A stretch of 64,000 nt of DNA from Tolypothrix sp. PCC 7712 (GTDB taxonomy: Bacteria > Cyanobacteriota > Cyanobacteriia > Cyanobacteriales > Nostocaceae), in assembly GCF_025860405.1 (NCBI RefSeq), contig NZ_CP063785.1, forward strand, positions 4,526,001 to 4,590,000. The letters are read 5' to 3'. The notes under the pieces are model-generated. The model ran no database searches and was not told the DNA's origin. It saw only the letters and a list, made by a program, of their open reading frames with translations. This document shows, one piece after another, positions 35,174 to 43,971 of the stretch. Position numbers and translations under genes: made by a program. Each line of letters begins with the position of its first letter. Position 1 is the stretch's first letter.

Positions 35174-36290
35174 CAAGATTAATTCCTACGGTATCTCTTT
35201 TAGCCTGACGTTTTCCCACACGACCTTTCGCTTGAGATGGTTGCTTCACATCTTCATTGGTCAAACTAAGTGCTACGGGAGCAACATCGTTGCGCCATCG
35301 CTTCTCTCCAGCTTGTGCTTCCTGTTCTATTTGCTGCCGCCGTGCTTTTGAGTATTCATTTTGTTGAATATACTTTATGTTGAGGGTTGTTGCATTCTCT
35401 GCCAAAGCATTTCGTAAAGCTTTTGTTAACCAAGTTTTAAGAAGACCAACACTACCAGATGAATAATCCAACAGATATTCATATTGTTCTACCAAGCAGG
35501 GCTCTTCAAGCAAAGGTAAATGCGCCTGAAATGTTCTGATAATCCGCATAAACTCAGCTATATCTTCTTTGTTATCTGTTGAGTAACGAGGTAAATGTAT
35601 ATCATCGCTGCGTCGGCTAACTTGACCACTGAGGTGACAACAGTTAAGTAAATCATAAGTACCAAATAAAATATGTACAACACCAGTGATGTTGGCAAGA
35701 GATTTTATCCAATTCATCTGATGTAACATTTGCTTTCCCCCAGCAACCATCAGCAAATGTTGGGCTTCGTCTATCATCAATGCTGTTAATTTATGGTGCC
35801 GCATAGATTTTTCTAAAGCACGACGCACCGTATCGGAACTTTTAGAAGCAAAGTATGTAGTAGAAAGAAACCCTGAATAATTTTGATAATTTAATGAACT
35901 ATTTGTAGCAATTGAATCAAAAGAAATTTTTTCTAAACATTCTAAAACGCGGAGGTAGTAATCTTTATAATTAAATTTTCCTCCTTCATTAGCAATTGCC
36001 TCAATACCTGCAACTGGAATTTGATAAATATGATTTTTCATAGATGCTAATGCACCTTCCATCAACAGTTTTTCAGCCCTTAGTCGTAAAGTGGTCTTAC
36101 CTACTCCTGCTGGGCCAACAACAAAGAAAACACAAATATCTGTTGGTTGTTGAAGGTTGAGCAATAAAGTCTCTAAAGCTTGTTTTAATCGTAAGTGTCC
36201 AATTGTAATTCCTTGAAAATAGTTCAACCGTTCGGTTAATGATTGTTTCAGGAGTTCTTGTGGAAATGGACGGTTATGTTTTACTGCCAT
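35163..36290 (-). CDS. tnsC: TnsC/TniB AAA+ ATPase, transposition regulator
   Basis: A 375-residue AAA+ protein: Walker A GPAGVGKTT (residues 59-67), Walker B LMIDEAQ (171-177), a sensor Asn/Thr region (VVHILFGTYDLL), and an arginine-rich C-terminal tail after about residue 315. TnsC-type ATPases form filaments or rings on DNA, carry the target signal from TniQ to the transposase and give target immunity. It is longer than the Cas12k-system TnsC (about 276 residues) because of the C-terminal basic extension, which may contact TnsAB. The ATG lies inside the end of tnsAB (10-bp overlap) behind GAGGAG, so it is translationally coupled. Confidence 0.95.
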   Translation of the reverse strand: MAVKHNRPFPQELLKQSLTERLNYFQGITIGHLRLKQALETLLLNLQQPTDICVFFVVGPAGVGKTTLRLRAEKLLMEGALASMKNHIYQIPVAGIEAIANEGGKFNYKDYYLRVLECLEKISFDSIATNSSLNYQNYSGFLSTTYFASKSSDTVRRALEKSMRHHKLTALMIDEAQHLLMVAGGKQMLHQMNWIKSLANITGVVHILFGTYDLLNCCHLSGQVSRRSDDIHLPRYSTDNKEDIAEFMRIIRTFQAHLPLLEEPCLVEQYEYLLDYSSGSVGLLKTWLTKALRNALAENATTLNIKYIQQNEYSKARRQQIEQEAQAGEKRWRNDVAPVALSLTNEDVKQPSQAKGRVGKRQAKRDTVGINLDVS

Positions 36291-39010
36291 AACTCCTCTT
36301 GAGAGTAAGCTTGAATTTTTCCTAATTCTATTGCTGAAGTATTTAATTGATGTGTTTGTGATACTTCTTCTGTACTAATAGCTTCATCACTATCAACTGG
36401 ACACTGAGTAAGAGTAGAGGATGTTTGTTTCCTACCATTTTTATATATTAAGTCTCGCAAATCAGTTGCAGCTAAATCATGAAGTCTTTGTGTCTGTAAA
36501 ACTTCTTGAGCTTCTGCTGATTCTAAATACTGTGCAAGTTCTTTAGCTCTAATTGCTATTTTTTGATTATACTGATTTTTTTGCTGTCGTAATTCAATAC
36601 TTATCAGTCGAATTTCTTTTTCAGAATGACCTTGTAAGGATGAATAATATTCAGATATACAGCGTACCCAATTACCTTTGACATACGCATAAGCAGTTCC
36701 TACATCAAATGGATCATATCTAACTTGTACTTGAGTACTTTCAACTTCAGGGTTAAGAAATGAATCATCAATTGACCAATAATAGATATAATTAATTTTT
36801 ATCCCGAGTCTTGGTATTACTTTTGCACTTCCCTTTGCAGTTGAGGGCAAAGTAAAAATTTTAAAGTTTTCATCATCTAAAATTTTTTGTCCATAGCGCA
36901 TCCCACTCTGATTCACACCTTTTGTAAATGCAGCATTGGGAGACATTCCCAGTGCCGGATGCTCTCTACTGTCATAAATTACATAAGCATATTTACAAAA
37001 ATATTCATATAATTCTGGCAATGTCCAGACAGCTTGTACTTTTGGGTTATTTGTTTTATTTACCAAGCGTACTTGTTTAGTAATTTGAGTATTGCCTTTA
37101 AGGTTGTAAAAAAATTCTGTGTTACTTGTGCCGAAAAATCTTTCAATGAGTGAACCAAATCTAGGACTAGCAGATGGTCTTTGTTTTTTTGTGCAACTAA
37201 AGGCAGCTAGAAGTGTTTCAAAGTAAATACTGCCAAACTCTACACCATTATCCATTACTAATGTTTCTGGAAAGCGGCCAAATCTCTGCACACAAATTCG
37301 CAATACCATCATGCAGGAACGATACGATGGCGGGTCAAATGTTAAATAGATTGCGAAAATACGACGTGAGAAAGCATCAATGAGAATAGTTGCCCAAGGT
37401 CGGCCTAAAGGGCGCCCAGTGCGCGAACAAACTAACTCGATATCTAATTCTGTATGATCAATGTGGCAGATTTCAAATGGCCGACTCCCGTGAATAGGGG
37501 TGGAGAGCGTTAATTCGTGATAAAAAGGACTCTTTTGGTAAGCGGCTCTTGACCCTTGCCTATGGCGAGTTTGTCCTACTTTCTCTCGTTGATTAATGCG
37601 TTTACAGAAAGTGATCCGGCTAGGGCAAGGGTCTGTTTTTCCAGCTTTTTCCCATTCTCTAACCAGAATACCGTAAGTTGCTAGTTTTCCTCGCTGTTTG
37701 AGGTTCTCATAGTGCTGTTCAATAATTTGGTCAATAAACTCCCAAGTATCGGGTGAAAAGCGATCTACCCTGTTCCCTTTCTTGCCACGATTGGGTAGTA
37801 AGCCAATATAGCCCCAGCCATAATTATTCAGAGCCTGATGATATTTGGATTTCCAGCTACGAACTGTCCGCTCAGGTACAGAACTATTAATTGGCGGACT
37901 GCCATGTAAATATGGTTCAATAACTTTATAGCGGTAATTAGCTACTGCTAAATCCTCAGAACTAGCGCATTTGATCTGTTCCCAAATGTCTGTTGTTTTT
38001 GCAGATAATGGTTGAATATGAATGATTTCTTTTTGTGCAATTAGTGCATCAAAGTTTGCATGAGTTAACCCAATCAGTTCATTTTCGCTTTGAAGCGCAA
38101 TCTTTGTGTCTCCGATTTGAATTACACACCAACTTTTACCATCCCAAACCAGCGTTGAACCAATTGCCACATCAATTCGTTGTCCACTGGCGATACGAGC
38201 AGAAGTCTTTTGAGCAATGATTAGATCATAAGTTGATGCCATTTCTTGGCTACTGAAAAGATGAACTTTTTCTGGCTCATTCAAAGCTACTGCTTTCAGG
38301 TCTACATATATTTGCTTTGTTCCAATCAAGGCATAGATATCATCTGCCCAATCGGTATTTGTTGATTCTAGTAGTTCTTTGAGGGTTACTCCAGGATTGG
38401 CATTAATACACTCAACAACTGTTTTTCTTACCTCTTTTTTAACTGTATTTTCTTGGTTGAAATAACCTTGAAGAAACTGATAGTTCTGGTAAGCAATCCA
38501 GTTGATTTCAAGATCTGTACGTAAATAATAGTACAGTCCCATTGCTTGAACTTTCATTTCTGCTGGTGGCGCGTGCCAACGACCTTCTTCGCTTTGCTGA
38601 TAGCGTGTAGGTTGTTTTCTGGCTAGTATTTTGAGCCGCTCACTAGCTTTCCATTCTTCAAATCCCGCACTATTACGCCTCATTACCCAAAAATCCGGAG
38701 TATGAGATGTCACCACACAACGTCCGCTCAGGGAATGAAAAGATAAACTTAGACGAATTGGCTGGTCATAGTACTCTAATACATCTTCATCATTTTCGTA
38801 CTCTACGATCGCCGGCAGTTCTACTTTATGAGATTCAAACTGAATCGTTTTCCCCATTTTGCGACTTGGATAACTGCCGCAAACATTTTTCGCTCCGCCA
38901 CCTACCTTCCTCACAGGTTCTGAATTCCGGATTTTTTGCACTAGCTCTTTTGTCGTCTCTGGTAAACAAAGGCGGCGACACCAGTCTTCAAACTCTCGGT
39001 CGCTGAGCAT
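36281..39010 (-). CDS. tnsAB: TnsAB fusion transposase (TnsA endonuclease + TnsB DDE integrase)
   Basis: A 909-residue fusion. The N-terminal part (about residues 45-130) looks like the TnsA restriction-type nuclease: E59 in FESHKVELPAIVEY, D106 in HTPDFWV, and K121 in FEEWK, matching the Glu...Asp...x-Lys order of TnsA. The TnsB part has helix-turn-helix DNA-binding regions (about 200-480) and an rve catalytic core with D518 (CHIDHTELD), D587 (VMDNGVEFG) and E623 (LIERFFG). The last 200 residues are the usual TnsB tail for TnsC contact. With both nucleases the element should excise cleanly by cut and paste. The ATG lies 174 bp from the right end with TnsB-like sites between. No Shine-Dalgarno. 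Confidence 0.93.
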   Translation of the reverse strand: MLSDREFEDWCRRLCLPETTKELVQKIRNSEPVRKVGGGAKNVCGSYPSRKMGKTIQFESHKVELPAIVEYENDEDVLEYYDQPIRLSLSFHSLSGRCVVTSHTPDFWVMRRNSAGFEEWKASERLKILARKQPTRYQQSEEGRWHAPPAEMKVQAMGLYYYLRTDLEINWIAYQNYQFLQGYFNQENTVKKEVRKTVVECINANPGVTLKELLESTNTDWADDIYALIGTKQIYVDLKAVALNEPEKVHLFSSQEMASTYDLIIAQKTSARIASGQRIDVAIGSTLVWDGKSWCVIQIGDTKIALQSENELIGLTHANFDALIAQKEIIHIQPLSAKTTDIWEQIKCASSEDLAVANYRYKVIEPYLHGSPPINSSVPERTVRSWKSKYHQALNNYGWGYIGLLPNRGKKGNRVDRFSPDTWEFIDQIIEQHYENLKQRGKLATYGILVREWEKAGKTDPCPSRITFCKRINQREKVGQTRHRQGSRAAYQKSPFYHELTLSTPIHGSRPFEICHIDHTELDIELVCSRTGRPLGRPWATILIDAFSRRIFAIYLTFDPPSYRSCMMVLRICVQRFGRFPETLVMDNGVEFGSIYFETLLAAFSCTKKQRPSASPRFGSLIERFFGTSNTEFFYNLKGNTQITKQVRLVNKTNNPKVQAVWTLPELYEYFCKYAYVIYDSREHPALGMSPNAAFTKGVNQSGMRYGQKILDDENFKIFTLPSTAKGSAKVIPRLGIKINYIYYWSIDDSFLNPEVESTQVQVRYDPFDVGTAYAYVKGNWVRCISEYYSSLQGHSEKEIRLISIELRQQKNQYNQKIAIRAKELAQYLESAEAQEVLQTQRLHDLAATDLRDLIYKNGRKQTSSTLTQCPVDSDEAISTEEVSQTHQLNTSAIELGKIQAYSQEELWQ

Positions 39011-39028
39011 AGGAAATACCGTAACTTT

Positions 39029-39050
39029 CGGCAGGTTTATGCTTGATTTT
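39029..39050 (+). promoter_or_regulatory. TnsB-like binding site R4
   Basis: CGGCAGGTTTATGCTTGATT-type copy of the 22-bp site, closest to the tnsAB start. It follows the -10 box in the leader of the predicted transcript. Confidence 0.65.
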
Positions 39051-39078
39051 TATACTTTCGGCAAGCTTATCATTTCAA
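39049..39078 (-). promoter_or_regulatory. tnsAB: Predicted tnsAB promoter overlapping TnsB-like sites
   Basis: Minus strand: -35 TTGAAA (39078-39073), an 18-base spacer, and -10 TATAAA (39054-39049). Site R3 covers the -35 and part of the spacer, and R4 follows directly. This suggests the transposase represses its own gene. Confidence 0.6.
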
Positions 39079-39080
39079 AA
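39059..39080 (+). promoter_or_regulatory. TnsB-like binding site R3
   Basis: CGGCAAGCTTATCATTTCAA-type copy. It shares the CGGCA and TTTCAAA ends with R2 and L2 and overlaps the predicted -35 of tnsAB. Confidence 0.72.
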
Positions 39081-39136
39081 CTCAACTTTTTCTATTTGGC
39101 TACTAAACGTAATAATCTACTTTTGGGCTATGTCTG

Positions 39137-39158
39137 CGGCAAGGTTATGGTTTCAAAA
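39137..39158 (+). promoter_or_regulatory. TnsB-like binding site R2
   Basis: CGGCAAGGTTATGGTTTCAA-type copy, one base from the terminal site R1 and nearly identical to L2. Confidence 0.75.
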
Positions 39159-39159
39159 A

Positions 39160-39184
39160 CGGCAAACTTTTGCTTACAGTGACA
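39160..39184 (-). repeat. Right terminal inverted repeat (site R1)
   Basis: On the minus strand it starts TGTCACTGTAAGCAAAAG and ends TTTGCCG. It is the partner of the left terminus, and the CATTT duplication follows at once. Confidence 0.92.
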
Positions 39185-39189
39185 CATTT
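39185..39189. repeat. Target-site duplication CATTT, right copy
   Basis: Exact match to 34276-34280 on the other side of the element. Confidence 0.9.
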
Positions 39190-39285
39190 GGTAATGGGTA
39201 ATTGGTAATGGTAATTGCTCCCCTGCTCCCTCTGCTCCCTCTACTTCCTCATCCCCCCAGTCCCCAATACCTAATCCCTACCCAG
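39188..39285. repeat. Heptamer repeat cluster flanking the transposon
   Basis: TTGGTAA/TGGGTAA units, then CTCCCTCTGCTCC and CCCCAGT units, running up to the hybrid kinase stop. Without the transposon this would join the TTTGTCA run at 34250-34280, so the target lay inside a composite repeat. Confidence 0.8.
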
Positions 39286-42200
39286 TAAACTTGTAATTAC
39301 ACTAATCAACTCATCCGGCTCAACAGGTTTAGATAGATGCTTTTGAAAGCCTGCTAAGAGTGCTTTTTGCTGGTTGAGTTCTCCTGCATAGGCTGTTAAC
39401 GCGATAGCCTTCGGCATAGCTTTGCTTACCGCCGGAACCGATTTTCTTTTTTCTGTTAGCAATGCTTTGATCTGACGCATTAACATATAGCCATCCATTT
39501 CTGGCATTCCAATGTCGCTAAGTAATATATCTGGCTGTGATTGTGCTAATGCTTGCAGTGCTGCTGCTGCTGATGCTACTGCAGTCACATTTGCACCACT
39601 CTGTTCTAGTACAAAGGTGTAGAATTCGCGGGTATCACAATCATCGTCTACAACTAAAATTTTAATTCCCGCCAACACTGCTGTATCAGCAGCCAGGTTA
39701 GCTGGCTCACTTTCGCCCTTTAGCCTTCTACCTTCATCCTGCAAAAGTGGTAGCCTAACTGTAAATGTCGCACCCTGTCCTTCCCCGGGGCTTTCGGCGC
39801 TGACGGTTCCGCCATGTAGTTCTACTAGATGGCGCACGATCGCTAATCCTAACCCCAAGCCGCCAAATTTGCGAGTTGTGGTACTGTCGGCTTGGCAGAA
39901 ATATTCAAACACATAAGGTAGGAAACTAGAACTAATACCTTTGCCTGTATCGCTCACGGTAATTTGCGCTTGAGCATCAATGTAATCTAGGCTGATATTT
40001 ATTTTTCCTCGCTCTGGAGTAAATTTAACGGCATTAGATAACAAATTCCAAACTACTTGTTGTAAACGGCTAGAATCACCCAAAACTAAGCCAAAAGAGG
40101 CATCTAACATAGTATGAATTTGAATATTTTTGGCTGAGGCTGCTAGGCGCACTGTTTCCATTGCTGCCTCAATCACAGATACTAAGTCAATAGATGCCAT
40201 GTTGAGATTAAGCTTACCGCGTAAGATGCGGGAGACATCTAGTAAATCGTCAATTAATTGCACTTGTAATTGAGCATTACGCTCAATTGTCGCCAAGGCT
40301 TTCTGCTGACTGGCTGGGTCAAATTTATTAGTTTGTAAAAGCCTTGACCAACCGAGGATCGGATTGAGAGGCGATCGCAATTCATGGGATAAGACTGCAA
40401 GAAACTCATCTTTAATGCGGTTGGCTTTTTCGGCTTCGGCTCTTGCGGCTTGTTCTAGTTTCAAAAGGCGATCGCGTTCGGTTTCTGCGGCTTTGCGTTC
40501 GGTAATATCAATAACTGAGCCAATGTAACCGAGAAACTCACCATTCCAGCTTAACCAAGGAGTAGCCGCATCAATCACCCAGCGATATTCACCATCCTTG
40601 CGTCGCAAGCGGTACTCTATCCGAAATGCCTCATGGCGTTGATTCGCCGCTAAGAAAGCATTTTTGGCTGACTCGAAATCTTCTGGATGCACCGCATCTA
40701 ACCACCCTAAACCTAGACCTGTGTCCTCGGTTTGTCCGGTGAAATTATACCAACTTTGGCTGAGATAAGTGCAATAACCGGTAGGGTCAGTTACCCAAAC
40801 CATCACCGGGGCGTTGTCAGCCATATTTCGGAATCGCTGCTCGCTCTCCCGCAGTGCAGCTTCTGCTTGTTTTTGCTCGCTAATATCTGTGACAAAAACA
40901 CTGACACCATCAGCAAAGGGGTAAATCCGATTTTCCAACCAGCGCCGCCAAGTAGGGTAATAATATTCAAATCGCACTACCTGCTGTTGGGCAAAGGCGT
41001 GATGAATTTGGGTATAAAATTCACTGTCAATTACATCGGGGTATAGTTCCCAAACCACTTTACCAAGCAGTTCTGCTTTGGACTTACCCACAAATACGGT
41101 TACTTGATCGTTAACAAAGCTGTAGCGCCACTCCCGATCTAGAACATAAAACTGGTCTTTGATACCTGCTAGCACAGTTTCTAGGTGAGCTTTTGCCATC
41201 TCCGCTTCTCGCCTTAGCTCCTGCTCCCGTTGCATAGCTTCGTCTCGCAGCCGCGCCAGTTTTAAAGCAGCTTCCACTCGCGCCAATAATTCACGGGCTG
41301 AGAAAGGCTTAATTAGGTAATCATCCGCACCCGCTTCTAAACCTTCCACCCTGGCTTCTTCCCCCGCCCGTGCTGACAGTAGAATAATTGGTACATTTTT
41401 TGTCTGTGGCTGGTTGCGTAATGCTTGTAACAGTCCAAAGCCATCTAGACCTGGCATCATTACATCCGTTAGGATTAAATCTGGTACAAGTCTTTGAGCC
41501 GCAGACAAAGCTGCTAACCCATCCCCTACTGCTTCCACCTGATATTGCTGACTCAACAACCGCTTCACATAATCGCGCATATCAGCATTATCATCAGCCA
41601 AGAGAATTCGAGCAGAAGGAGCAGAGGAAGCAGAAGAAGAAAAAGATAAAACTACTCCCTCATCTCCCTCATCCCCCTTATCTCCCTCATCCCCCTCATC
41701 CCCCTCATCCCCGACTATGGGTAGCCAACGCAGAGCTTCTTCTAGGTAAGAAGTGGCATTTAAGGCGGTGGAAGCTAGATTGCGAGTGGCGCTGATGCGA
41801 TCTGGTGGTAAATGAGCCGAACCTGTAGGAATGGATACAGTAAAGCAGCTACCTTGTCCAAAAACACTGGTAACTTGCACATTTCCCCCATGCATTTGCA
41901 CCAATTCCTGTACCAATGACAAGCCAATTCCTGAGCCTTCAAAGGTGCGCCCTTGCGCGCCTTTAACGCGGTGAAAGCGTTCAAATAAATGGGAAATTTC
42001 TTCGCTGGGGATACCAATCCCGGTGTCTTTAACTTGCAACTCTACAGAGTCGTTTAGCCAGTGTAAGCTAACGGTGATTTTTCCGGTAAATGTAAATTTA
42101 AAAGCATTTGAAAGCAGATTGAGGACAATTTTCTCCCACATCTCCCGATCCACATACACAGGTGCTGGTAAGGGAGGACAATTAACGACTAACTGCATAT

Positions 42201-43566
42201 TTGCTCGTTCAATCGCGGAACGAAATACGCTGGCTAATTCGGTGGTAAAACTCGCCAGGTCGATAGGTTCATAGGAAGCTTGGACTCTTCCAGCTTCAAT
42301 GCGGGAAAAATCTAGCAAAGTATTGACCAATTTCAACAGCCGCAGTCCATTGCGTTGCACCATTTCTAACTGTTCGCGTTCCTTAGCTGCAAGCAAGGTA
42401 GCAGAGTTATTTAGGGTTTCCTCTAACGGCCCTAACATTAGGGTGAGTGGAGTGCGAAATTCGTGACTGACGTTGCTAAAAAAGACTGTTTTGGCGCGAT
42501 CGAGTTCTGCTAAAGTTTCCGCCCGTTTGCGTTCTTCTTCATAAGCTTGGGCGTTAGCAATGCTAGCTGCAATCTGCGCTGCTACCAGCTCGATAAATCC
42601 TTGATAGTTATTGTCAAACAGCCGAAATGGATTTAAACCGACAATTAATATCCCGGCTTTTCCCGTTTGTCCTGATGGGGCGATGGGTACAGCTACCGCT
42701 TGATGTGGTGCTTGTGGCCAAGCACCTGTAGGGAGATTGACAAAATGCAAAGGTAAATCATCAATTAAGCATGGTTTATGAGTTCTCAGCACTTCTGCAA
42801 ACGGCCAAATCGTAGCGTCATCAATATCAGCAGTTTCAAGAACAGCTAGATGATCACGCCCAATCCCAGAAGTTCCCGCGAGAAACACGCGCTGTTGTTC
42901 TGGATCTACCAGATAAATCATCGCCAAGGGTAGATCGTAAGGGTTCGTTGCTAAACAACTAGCACTGAGAGAACAAGCTTCATCGAATGTCCGTGCATCT
43001 ACAGTTCTCGCCGCTAATTCTCGTAATAATGCTAACTGACGTTCACTAATGATGCGTTGTGTATCGTCTGTGTTAGCGCAGATAATGCCGCCTGTACCAC
43101 CTTGATCATTAGGAACTGGGCTATAGGAAAAGGTGTAATATGTCTCCTCTGGATAGCCGTTGCGCTCCATAATTAGCAGTAGCGCTTCGTCGTAAGTCCC
43201 CTCATTATTCAGCATTGCTGATTCAGCTCTGGGGCCTACCTGATCCCAAATCTCTCGCCATACATAAGCAGCTGGCTGTCCCAATACTTCTGGATGTTTA
43301 CCACCCAGAATTGCTTTGTAGGCATCATTATAAAGGTTAATTAATTCCTCGCCCCACCAAACAAACATGGCTTGGCGAGAAGTAAGCATAATTCTGACGG
43401 CTGTTTTCAGGCTTTGCGGCCATTGTTCTGTAGGGCCAAGGGAAGTTTGTGACCAATCTTTTGCGCGCATCCGCGCCCCCATTTCACCCCCGCCCACCAG
43501 AAAGTTAACATCCGCACTGCTGGCTGAAGTTAACTTATTTTTTACACCTCCATCCTGATTAGCCAT
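39271..43566 (-). CDS. Soluble hybrid histidine kinase with two kinase cores and two receivers
   Basis: The product of about 1431 residues has an N-terminal PAS-like domain (about 40-185), GAF (about 200-355), a first HisKA/HATPase core (H in NVSHEFRTPLT; GSGIGLSLVQEL), a receiver (LTDVMMPGLDG), two PAS domains, a second HisKA/HATPase core (H in VLSHELRSPLNP; GLGLGLAIVRHL), and a terminal receiver (LSDIGMPEMDG). No membrane helix. ATG 43566 is chosen; an in-frame GTG 42 bp upstream is possible. The linker before the first receiver is an in-frame (GDE)n stretch encoded by an intergenic-type repeat. Targets and signal are unknown. Confidence 0.93.
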   Translation of the reverse strand: MANQDGGVKNKLTSASSADVNFLVGGGEMGARMRAKDWSQTSLGPTEQWPQSLKTAVRIMLTSRQAMFVWWGEELINLYNDAYKAILGGKHPEVLGQPAAYVWREIWDQVGPRAESAMLNNEGTYDEALLLIMERNGYPEETYYTFSYSPVPNDQGGTGGIICANTDDTQRIISERQLALLRELAARTVDARTFDEACSLSASCLATNPYDLPLAMIYLVDPEQQRVFLAGTSGIGRDHLAVLETADIDDATIWPFAEVLRTHKPCLIDDLPLHFVNLPTGAWPQAPHQAVAVPIAPSGQTGKAGILIVGLNPFRLFDNNYQGFIELVAAQIAASIANAQAYEEERKRAETLAELDRAKTVFFSNVSHEFRTPLTLMLGPLEETLNNSATLLAAKEREQLEMVQRNGLRLLKLVNTLLDFSRIEAGRVQASYEPIDLASFTTELASVFRSAIERANMQLVVNCPPLPAPVYVDREMWEKIVLNLLSNAFKFTFTGKITVSLHWLNDSVELQVKDTGIGIPSEEISHLFERFHRVKGAQGRTFEGSGIGLSLVQELVQMHGGNVQVTSVFGQGSCFTVSIPTGSAHLPPDRISATRNLASTALNATSYLEEALRWLPIVGDEGDEGDEGDKGDEGDEGVVLSFSSSASSAPSARILLADDNADMRDYVKRLLSQQYQVEAVGDGLAALSAAQRLVPDLILTDVMMPGLDGFGLLQALRNQPQTKNVPIILLSARAGEEARVEGLEAGADDYLIKPFSARELLARVEAALKLARLRDEAMQREQELRREAEMAKAHLETVLAGIKDQFYVLDREWRYSFVNDQVTVFVGKSKAELLGKVVWELYPDVIDSEFYTQIHHAFAQQQVVRFEYYYPTWRRWLENRIYPFADGVSVFVTDISEQKQAEAALRESEQRFRNMADNAPVMVWVTDPTGYCTYLSQSWYNFTGQTEDTGLGLGWLDAVHPEDFESAKNAFLAANQRHEAFRIEYRLRRKDGEYRWVIDAATPWLSWNGEFLGYIGSVIDITERKAAETERDRLLKLEQAARAEAEKANRIKDEFLAVLSHELRSPLNPILGWSRLLQTNKFDPASQQKALATIERNAQLQVQLIDDLLDVSRILRGKLNLNMASIDLVSVIEAAMETVRLAASAKNIQIHTMLDASFGLVLGDSSRLQQVVWNLLSNAVKFTPERGKINISLDYIDAQAQITVSDTGKGISSSFLPYVFEYFCQADSTTTRKFGGLGLGLAIVRHLVELHGGTVSAESPGEGQGATFTVRLPLLQDEGRRLKGESEPANLAADTAVLAGIKILVVDDDCDTREFYTFVLEQSGANVTAVASAAAALQALAQSQPDILLSDIGMPEMDGYMLMRQIKALLTEKRKSVPAVSKAMPKAIALTAYAGELNQQKALLAGFQKHLSKPVEPDELISVITSLLGRD
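41654..41713. repeat. Intergenic-type repeat inside kinase coding sequence
   Basis: CTCCCTCATC / CCCCCTCATC units within the hybrid kinase gene encode (GDE)n between HATPase and receiver. The same units, together with the adjoining GAGCAGAGGAAGCAG unit (41615-41640), occur in the non-coding cluster at 59.4 kb. Confidence 0.8.
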
Positions 43567-43971
43567 ACAAATAAAGCCTACTCCTATTTGGGAAAATACA
43601 TTATCCACAGGAATTGACCACGTTCACCTCATTGATTGAGTAGGCTATCAATTCGTTGCATTGCTCATTTAGAAGGTGTGACGCGTCGATTTTCCTTCAT
43701 AATGCAATATATACTAATTTTTTCTGTAGATTAGGTCTTTTGCGATCAGCCTACAGATAGAGATGTTGTGCTTTGCTGTAATGGCAGGGTAGAGATGCAA
43801 TTAATCACATTTCTACAAGCGCGGGATATGGGAGAAAAATGTTGTGTTGAGTCCAGAAATGAGAATGATCTGTTGTATGTGATTTGACGATGCGGAATTG
43901 CTAATGGGGAATAGAAAATAGAGGGATGAGGAAGAAGTAATCAAAAATCAACCCCAAACCGCAAACAGCAA
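43567..43971. other. Intergenic, possible iron-regulated promoter
   Basis: No gene seen. GAGAATGAT at 43861-43869 resembles half of a Fur box (consensus GATAATGAT) and lies 100 bp before the siderophore-type permease. Weak evidence only. Confidence 0.35.

Larger units (their letters stand above)
34281..39184 (-). mobile_element. Compact Tn7-like transposon (tnsAB-tnsC-tniQ), 4,904 bp
   Basis: The boundaries come from 25-bp terminal inverted repeats (34281-34305 and 39160-39184; 22/25 match, both beginning TGTNACTGTAA) flanked by the perfect 5-bp duplication CATTT. The element contains three overlapping genes for a fused TnsA-TnsB, TnsC and TniQ, and five additional or terminal copies of a 22-bp TnsB-like site near the ends. 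No cargo, Cas gene, CRISPR array or second TniQ/TnsD was found. All the core functions of cut-and-paste transposition appear intact, so it could be active. Confidence 0.94.

Noticed and set aside
34281..39184. Type V-K CRISPR-associated transposon (Cas12k)
   Set aside because: tnsB-tnsC-tniQ order is reminiscent, but TnsA is fused to TnsB, the proteins are much longer than in V-K systems, and no Cas12k gene, tracrRNA or array lies within the ends.
41388..41795. Plus-strand frame opposite the hybrid kinase with a Pro/His-rich repeat
   Set aside because: It is the antisense reading of the in-frame (GDE)n repeat inside a real gene.
43861..43869. A full Fur box before the FecCD-like permease
   Set aside because: Only one half of the consensus is matched; reported as weak and not as an operator.
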